A DNA stretch of 64,000 nucleotides from Neorhizobium sp. JUb45 (GTDB lineage: Bacteria > Pseudomonadota > Alphaproteobacteria > Rhizobiales > Rhizobiaceae), in NCBI RefSeq assembly GCF_004343585.1, contig NZ_SLYW01000004.1:124001-188000 (forward strand), written 5' to 3'. Of this stretch, positions 56,355 to 64,000 are shown one piece after another (positions within the stretch are counted from its first letter, which is position 1; every line of letters begins with the position of its first letter). The notes under the pieces are model-generated. The model did no database searches. It was given only the letters and a program-made list of their open reading frames with translations, and was not told where the DNA came from. Made by a program: the position numbers and the translations under genes.

Positions 56355-57299
56355 ATGGAGTTGCGTAAACTCGGCCGCACGGGCCTTTCCGTTTCACCCG
56401 TTGTGTTCGGCGGTAACGTCTTTGGCTGGACGGCCGACGAAAAGACCTCCTTCGATCTGCTCGACCGCTTTTTTGAAGCCGGCTTCAACACGATCGATAC
56501 GGCGGATGTCTATTCGAAATGGGTGGATGGCCATTCCGGCGGCGAAAGCGAAACGGTCATCGGCAAATGGCTGAAGCGCGGCACGGTCGCACGCGACAAG
56601 GCGATCATCGTCACCAAGGTCGGCCACCCATCCATGGATGACCGCAAGCTGAAGGCGAGCTGGATTGCCGAGGCTGTCGACAAGTCGTTGGCTCGCCTGC
56701 AGACGGATTATATCGATCTCTACCTGTCGCATTTCCCCGACGACAGCACGCCGCATGAAGAAACGTTGAGCGCCTTCCAGAAATTGAAGGATGCCGGCAA
56801 AGTCCGTTCCATCGGCTGCTCCAATTTCAGCGCCGAACAGTTGAAGGCCTCGCTCGAGGCAGCGGAAAAGAATGGCCTGCCGCGTTACGATGTGCTGCAG
56901 CCGGAATACAATCTCTATACCCGCGAAAAATTCGAGGGCGCGTTGGCCGATCTCTGCATTGCCGAAGACATCGGCGTGATCAGCTATTATGCGCTCGCCG
57001 CCGGCTTCCTGACGGGCAAATACCGCAAGCCGGAAGACGCGCAAGGCAAGGCGCGTGGCTATCGCATTCCTGATTACATCAACGACAAGGGTCTGAAAAT
57101 TCTGGCCGCACTCGACCAGGTGTCGGCGGAGACCGGTGCCAGCCTCGCCGCGATCGCCATCGCCTGGGCCGGTAGCCGGCCGGGTATCACCGCGCCGATT
57201 GCCAGTGCCACCAGCCTGAACCAGCTCGATGCCATTATCGCCGCTGGTAGGCTTGAACTGACCGATGCACAGATGAAACTGCTCAACGAAGCCGGCTGA
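56355..57299 (+). CDS. Aldo/keto reductase (tandem copy 1)
   Basis: A 314-residue NADPH-dependent aldo/keto reductase. The catalytic tetrad is seen in NTIDTADVYSKW (Asp and Tyr), IIVTKVG (Lys) and YLSHFPDD (His). The barrel runs to IASATSLNQLDAII near the C-terminus, the cofactor site. It is clearly paralogous to the next gene, with long shared runs such as SPVVFGGNVFGWTADEKTSF. A 'Ser/Gly-rich' insert after the Tyr (WVDGHSGGESETVIG) is shared too. The substrate is unknown. Confidence 0.9.
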   Translation: MELRKLGRTGLSVSPVVFGGNVFGWTADEKTSFDLLDRFFEAGFNTIDTADVYSKWVDGHSGGESETVIGKWLKRGTVARDKAIIVTKVGHPSMDDRKLKASWIAEAVDKSLARLQTDYIDLYLSHFPDDSTPHEETLSAFQKLKDAGKVRSIGCSNFSAEQLKASLEAAEKNGLPRYDVLQPEYNLYTREKFEGALADLCIAEDIGVISYYALAAGFLTGKYRKPEDAQGKARGYRIPDYINDKGLKILAALDQVSAETGASLAAIAIAWAGSRPGITAPIASATSLNQLDAIIAAGRLELTDAQMKLLNEAG

Positions 57300-57419
57300 C
57301 GGTTTGGTGCGGCACGTTTTCGTGAAGGATGGCGCGGTTTGACGCCCGCGCCTTGCCTCCTACATGAATAGCTCTCGGCGCTCGCCGATTTTTTCACGTT
57401 ACCGATATTGGAGACCATC

Positions 57420-59440
<2,021 letters not shown>

Positions 59441-60058
59441 CTATCGCCGTAGTTCAGCAAACCCCTCATACCACTCGGAATGGTCAGCTTCATGGTTGGC
59501 CATTCCGGCCTTGGTCAGCACGCCGCGTGGGGCGACATAACTCATGATCCGACGCACTGGGCGTTCGTGCCACTGGATGTTGAAGGCCCATAGCTTTGGA
59601 AAGAAACACAGCGATGCATAGGGCAGGTGGTCATGGATCCACCATGCCATCCTCTGCCAGTCACCTTCCCGGTCATGATTGTCGATCAGCCACGGCACGA
59701 CGACACAGGCCGTCGCGCCAATAAAACCGTCTGCATCACGCCGGTCCCAGATATGGTCGGCGGCGGTGGCTGCATTGGTGGAACAGTTGAGATTGTTGCG
59801 GTTGCCGAATTCGTTGACCTCAGGCGAGCGGTAACCGGAGCGGATATGCAGGCGTCCGAACGTGGCCTGCAGCGGCTCCAGCAGTTCATCGCACAGATGT
59901 TTTCCGGCCTCGACGGCAAGGTCGGGATCTTCAGGAATGTTGGGAATGCGATAAAAATCGGCGATCTCTTAATGCAGGAAATCGCGCAGGAAAAAGCTCT
60001 TCGACAGCCGCATCCGGCCAAGCTCTTCCAGCCCCTTCATAGAATTCGGCTTGCGCAT
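59441..60058 (-). pseudogene. Peptidase M15-like gene interrupted by one in-frame stop
   Basis: Translation of the minus strand from ATG 60058 gives 206 codons in one frame with a single TAA at 59969-59971 (codon 30). Upstream it reads MRKPNSMKGLEELG and FFLRDFLH, and after the stop it reads on as EIADFYRIPNIPEDPDLAV, RLHIRSGYRSPEVNEFG, TAADHIWDRRDADGF and ACVVVPWLIDN to a natural stop. This agrees with what I know of a rhizobial family with a D-Ala-D-Ala carboxypeptidase-like (M15) fold. The TAA sits where such proteins have Ser or a similar residue, so a single C-to-A change (TCA to TAA) would explain it. It is a nonsense mutation, a sequencing error or readthrough. Confidence 0.75.
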
Positions 60059-60113
60059 GATGGCCCCCGGCTGGCGTCGCTGGACGGCAGCGTAAGGCGG
60101 TTACCGGCAATAG

Positions 60114-60145
60114 AAAAGGCCCGGAACGCTGGCGCATCCGGGCCT
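60114..60145 (-). terminator. Terminator after the TRAP binding protein gene
   Basis: On the minus strand AGGCCCGGA pairs with TCCGGGCCT around an 11-base loop, followed by TTTT. Confidence 0.8.
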
Positions 60146-60168
60146 CGACTTGTTGGGGCGGAAATCCG

Positions 60169-61416
<1,248 letters not shown>

Positions 61417-61482
61417 TCAAAGCCGCTGTTTGGGTTTTTCCGTCACTGGTTACCTGAAGATGGTTGCTTTTTGGTTTTGTCG

Positions 61483-61507
61483 GTTTAGAATTAGAATAAT
61501 TCTAAAC
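61483..61507. promoter_or_regulatory. Perfect palindrome upstream of mbfA, likely iron-responsive (Irr-type) operator
   Basis: GTTTAGAATTA (61483-61493) and TAATTCTAAAC (61497-61507) form a perfect 11-base inverted repeat around GAA. It ends 12 bases before the mbfA start, so a bound repressor would block transcription or early elongation. The TTAGAAnnnTTCTAA-like core resembles the ICE motif of Irr in alphaproteobacteria; Irr control of mbfA is known in Agrobacterium and Bradyrhizobium. I cannot rule out another regulator. Confidence 0.65.
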
Positions 61508-61519
61508 AAAGGTTTTTCG

Positions 61520-62503
61520 ATGTTCGGCCGACTGTCATTCTCACGCAAGCGCAGCTTCAACTCCCTGAGCGAAGAGGAAATCCTCGCGCTCGCCATCGCC
61601 TCGGAAGAGGAGGATGCACGCATCTATCTGAGTTACGCCGATAGCCTGAGGGACAATGCGCCCGCCTCGGCAAAAGTGTTCGAGGATATGGCCGAGGTCG
61701 AGCAGGCGCATCGGAACATGTTGATTTCCCAGTTCCGTCAGCGGTTTGGCGAGCGCATTCCGTTGATCCGGCGCGAGCATGTCAGTGGGTTTTACGAGCG
61801 ACAGCCCGACTGGCTGATCAAGAATTTGGCCCTGGAAAAGATCAGGGATCAGGCGGAAGCGATGGAGGCCCAAGCCTTTCGTTTTTACACCGAGGCGACC
61901 AAGCGCGTCACCGATGCCTCGACACGGCAATTGCTGGGCGATCTGGCTTTGGCCGAACAGGGCCATGGCGATATCGCCGCCATGCTGGAGGAAAAGCATG
62001 CGCCGGACGATGTGAAGTCGACCGAGGACGAAAATGCTCACCGGCAATTCGTGCTGACCTATGTGCAGCCGGGTTTGGCCGGGCTTATGGATGGATCGGT
62101 CTCGACACTGGCGCCGATCTTTGCCGCCGCCTTTGCCACCGGCGATACATGGTCCACCTTCCTGATCGGCCTGTCGGCTTCGGTCGGTGCCGGCATTTCC
62201 ATGGGTTTTACAGAAGCGGCGCATGACGATGGAAAGATTTCCGGGCGCGGTTCACCGCTCAAGCGTGGCCTTGCATCGGGCATCATGACGGCGATCGGCG
62301 GCCTCGGTCATACGCTGCCATATCTCATCCCGGACTTCTGGACGGCAACTGCGATCGCCGCCATCGTTGTTTTCCTGGAGCTCTGGGCGATCGCCTTCAT
62401 CCAGAACCGCTATATGGAAACGCCGTTTTTGCGTGCCGTGTTTCAGGTCGTGTTGGGTGGCTCGCTGGTTCTGGCGGCGGGCATTCTGATCGGGAGTGGG
62501 TGA
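61520..62503 (+). CDS. mbfA: Membrane-bound ferritin-like iron exporter MbfA
   Basis: A 327-residue Er-VIT1 type protein that exports iron and protects against iron and peroxide stress. The N-terminal ferritin-like domain (residues 15-160) carries the Glu and His ligands (IASEEEDARIYLSYAD, MAEVEQAHRNML, AMEAQAFRFY, LALAEQGHGDIAAML). From about residue 190 the C-terminal VIT1/CCC1-like membrane domain follows (GLAGLMDGSVSTLAPIFAAAF, SASVGAGISMGFTEAAHDDG, and later helices). The start at ATG 61520 gives the expected N-terminus; the long frame from 61127 is antisense to the TRAP gene. A palindrome lies just before it, which fits iron regulation. Confidence 0.93.
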   Translation: MFGRLSFSRKRSFNSLSEEEILALAIASEEEDARIYLSYADSLRDNAPASAKVFEDMAEVEQAHRNMLISQFRQRFGERIPLIRREHVSGFYERQPDWLIKNLALEKIRDQAEAMEAQAFRFYTEATKRVTDASTRQLLGDLALAEQGHGDIAAMLEEKHAPDDVKSTEDENAHRQFVLTYVQPGLAGLMDGSVSTLAPIFAAAFATGDTWSTFLIGLSASVGAGISMGFTEAAHDDGKISGRGSPLKRGLASGIMTAIGGLGHTLPYLIPDFWTATAIAAIVVFLELWAIAFIQNRYMETPFLRAVFQVVLGGSLVLAAGILIGSG

Positions 62504-62510
62504 GGCGCGG

Positions 62511-62583
62511 TCGGGCGAAGCCCGAGCAATCGATCCAGTGGATCGATTGCAGCGCCGAACGCCCTGAGCCAAAGCGAAGGGCC
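62511..62583. repeat. Mosaic of small palindromes after mbfA
   Basis: Three adjoining hairpins: TCGGGC-GAA-GCCCGA (62511-62525), GCAATCGATCC-AGT-GGATCGATTGC (62526-62550), and GCCCT...AGGGC (62561-62583). This composite looks like the intergenic mosaic elements of Rhizobiaceae. I cannot count copies outside the window; the same motif does not recur here. It may also act as a transcription terminator for mbfA. Confidence 0.55.
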
Positions 62584-62640
62584 GGGATAGGGTGCATCAT
62601 ATAAAATGTAAAGCCACACCTGTCAGTCGTCCATAACGAG

Positions 62641-62669
62641 AGGCCCGCCGCGGATAACCGGGCGGGCCT
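62641..62669. terminator. Hairpin between mbfA and the BTLCP gene
   Basis: AGGCCCGCC pairs with GGCGGGCCT around an 11-base loop. T-runs are weak. It lies just downstream of the minus-strand gene and may be its terminator. Confidence 0.6.
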
Positions 62670-62695
62670 TGTTCGTCTCAACTGAGGTGCAGATT

Positions 62696-63310
62696 TTACC
62701 GCAGTGCGCCAACCACCACATCGCGGCCGTCTTCGATTGTCACCCAGCGGCCGGTATCGAACGATGCCTGGCGCTTGAGGAACGTGTAGTCGGTGTCCGA
62801 CCAGAGCTTTACGTCCGAGTTGAGGTTGTCGAGGATGAAGTCACCCTTGGATGTACGCACCGTCAGCACCGCATGGCCTTCGCCATCGGGCTTGCGCACC
62901 ACGGTGATCAGCAGGTCGGAAAGGGCGAAGCCGCGCTCGGAAAGTTCCTTGCGCTTCTGCAGCGCATAGTCTTCGCAGTCGCCGGCATCGACCGGATATT
63001 CCCAATATTCCTCACGGCCATAAACCTGCATGTCGGTGCGGGCCATGATGCGGTCGTTGACGGAAGAATTGACGTCGTGAATGGCGTTCCAGCCGTAGTC
63101 GGTCACCTTGGGTGCGGGCGCCGGGCGGGTGCGGACCGTGCATTCGTCTTCATGACGCTGGCAGAATTCGTAATGACCGATAGGCTGTGACGTGACCGAA
63201 CCCGTAACCATGCTGGCCAGGGTTTTCGGAGCCGGAATGGCGGAAGTTGCCGATGCGAACGTGACCCCGAGGATCACGGCCAGAAACCGTACCTTCACTG
63301 CAAACGTCAT
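62696..63310 (-). CDS. Bacterial transglutaminase-like cysteine proteinase (BTLCP/LapG-like)
   Basis: A 204-residue exported protein. The signal peptide is residues 1-27 (FLAVILGVTFASATSA). The catalytic triad of the family is in DAGDCEDYALQKRKEL (Cys near residue 111), GEGHAVLTVRTSKGDF (His) and LDNLNSDVKLW (Asp). The FCQRHEDEC part holds two further Cys. LapG of Pseudomonas belongs to this family and cleaves adhesins under c-di-GMP control, but the partners LapD and LapA are not here, so a LapG role is only a possibility. GAAGGACGGGC precedes ATG 63310. Confidence 0.88.
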   Translation of the reverse strand: MTFAVKVRFLAVILGVTFASATSAIPAPKTLASMVTGSVTSQPIGHYEFCQRHEDECTVRTRPAPAPKVTDYGWNAIHDVNSSVNDRIMARTDMQVYGREEYWEYPVDAGDCEDYALQKRKELSERGFALSDLLITVVRKPDGEGHAVLTVRTSKGDFILDNLNSDVKLWSDTDYTFLKRQASFDTGRWVTIEDGRDVVVGALR

Positions 63311-63442
63311 ATGCCCGTCCTTCAAATTCTTAACGAAAGGTTAAGAGCCTGACGGGCGCAGAGTCAATTATTACCAATCCGTAAACATGTAACTATCGGC
63401 GTTTATGGTTAAGATCGATGCATTTCAGTATCAGCTTATTTT

Positions 63443-64000
63443 TCAGCCCTCATTTATCATATTCGCCAATGTGGAGCGCAGCTTGTGCAGGTCCTGCGGG
63501 CGGGACAGGCGATGGTCGCCGTCGCGGATAAGGGTAAGGACGACGTCGTCGGCGGGCAGGAATTCGATGAGTTTCAAGACGTGCTGATAGGGCACGTCGG
63601 CATCCTTCATGCCCTGCAGGATGTGCACCGGGCAGCCGGTCTCTGTGATGCCGGTCAAAACGCGGTTTTTGGCACCGTCCTCCATGAGGGCACGGGTAAA
63701 GATGTTCGGCTCGGGGCTGTATTCGGAAAATTCCTCGAAATAGCCGCGTTCGGACAGCGACTGGCGTTCCTTGTCCGTCAGCGCCGGCTCGATCAGGTCA
63801 TGGGTGAAGTCCGGGGCAGGGGCTATCAGAACCAGGCCGTCGACCTTGGGGCCTTTGCCGCGGCGTGCCAGTTCCTGCACCATGCGCAATGCAATCCAGC
63901 CGCCCATCGAGGAGCCGACGAGGATGACGTGTTCTGGCGTGATGTGATCGACCACGGCAATCGATTCCTCCAGCCAGCGGGAAATCGTGCCGTCGTTGAA
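63443..64000 (-). CDS. Alpha/beta hydrolase, ABHD10-like (5' end outside window)
   Basis: The C-terminal 185 residues of a serine hydrolase are visible, with the N-terminus beyond the window edge. The nucleophile elbow is GSSMGGW (Ser), the Asp lies in LQGMKDADVPY, and the His in IRDGDHRLSRPQDL, so the triad is complete. Similar short proteins in alphaproteobacteria are called ABHD10-like thioesterases or esterases. No operon partner is visible. Confidence 0.85.
   Translation of the reverse strand, partial: FNDGTISRWLEESIAVVDHITPEHVILVGSSMGGWIALRMVQELARRGKGPKVDGLVLIAPAPDFTHDLIEPALTDKERQSLSERGYFEEFSEYSPEPNIFTRALMEDGAKNRVLTGITETGCPVHILQGMKDADVPYQHVLKLIEFLPADDVVLTLIRDGDHRLSRPQDLHKLRSTLANMINEG

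Overview
The window looks like an alphaproteobacterial chromosome of the Rhizobiaceae (Agrobacterium/Rhizobium type). The signs are moderately high GC with rhizobial codon use, DUF982 and DUF6074-like small proteins, an MbfA ferritin-VIT1 protein, the GlgE/TreS-maltokinase/GlgB arrangement, and a Flp/Tad pilus locus ordered like the Agrobacterium ctp genes. I see no insertion sequence, integrase, prophage, rRNA operon or CRISPR array. Genus is inferred from gene content only.

Layout. 1-9.3 kb: the end of a YejF-like peptide importer ATPase, pncB (NAD salvage), a DUF1236 protein, a pseudouridine salvage pair (HTH-kinase PsuK and glycosidase PsuG) convergent with a nucleoside hydrolase, an AcuI-type reductase, small proteins and Dps. 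9.7-20.3 kb: a stand-alone receiver protein, then a minus-strand operon glgE-treS/mak-glgB that would turn trehalose into branched alpha-glucan, followed by small conserved proteins. 20.8 kb: tRNA-Ser(GGA). 21.6-33.4 kb: a nucleoside uptake and catabolism island, with a BMP-type ABC importer, cdd, purine nucleoside phosphorylase, deoC and deoA on the plus strand, and upp, add and deoB on the minus strand. 33.5-45.5 kb: a Tad pilus region with two TadE-like pseudopilins and a lone secretin N-domain protein on the minus strand, pilin-cpaA-cpaB-cpaC-cpaD-cpaE-cpaF-tadB-tadC on the plus strand, and a TadD-like lipoprotein facing back. 45.6-51.7 kb: an M17 aminopeptidase, a MarR regulator, an NlpC/P60 hydrolase, tRNA-Leu(CAG), a SelT/SelW-like protein and xseA. 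51.8-55.2 kb: a membrane GT-C protein, a polyprenol-type GT2 and GtrA, which together resemble a three-part Gtr glycosylation module. 55.2-64 kb: an oxidoreductase, three aldo/keto reductases, a peptidase M15-like gene broken by one stop codon, an orphan TRAP binding protein, mbfA behind a perfect palindrome, a BTLCP-type cysteine proteinase, and the end of an alpha/beta hydrolase.

Most of the window is ordinary core chromosome. The points most worth checking are the nonsense codon in the M15-like gene, the Gtr-like trio, the palindromes placed like operators before psuK, mbfA and the nucleoside hydrolase, the long hairpin before pncB, the degenerate amylase-like N-terminal half of GlgE, and the free-standing secretin N-domain protein of the pilus region.
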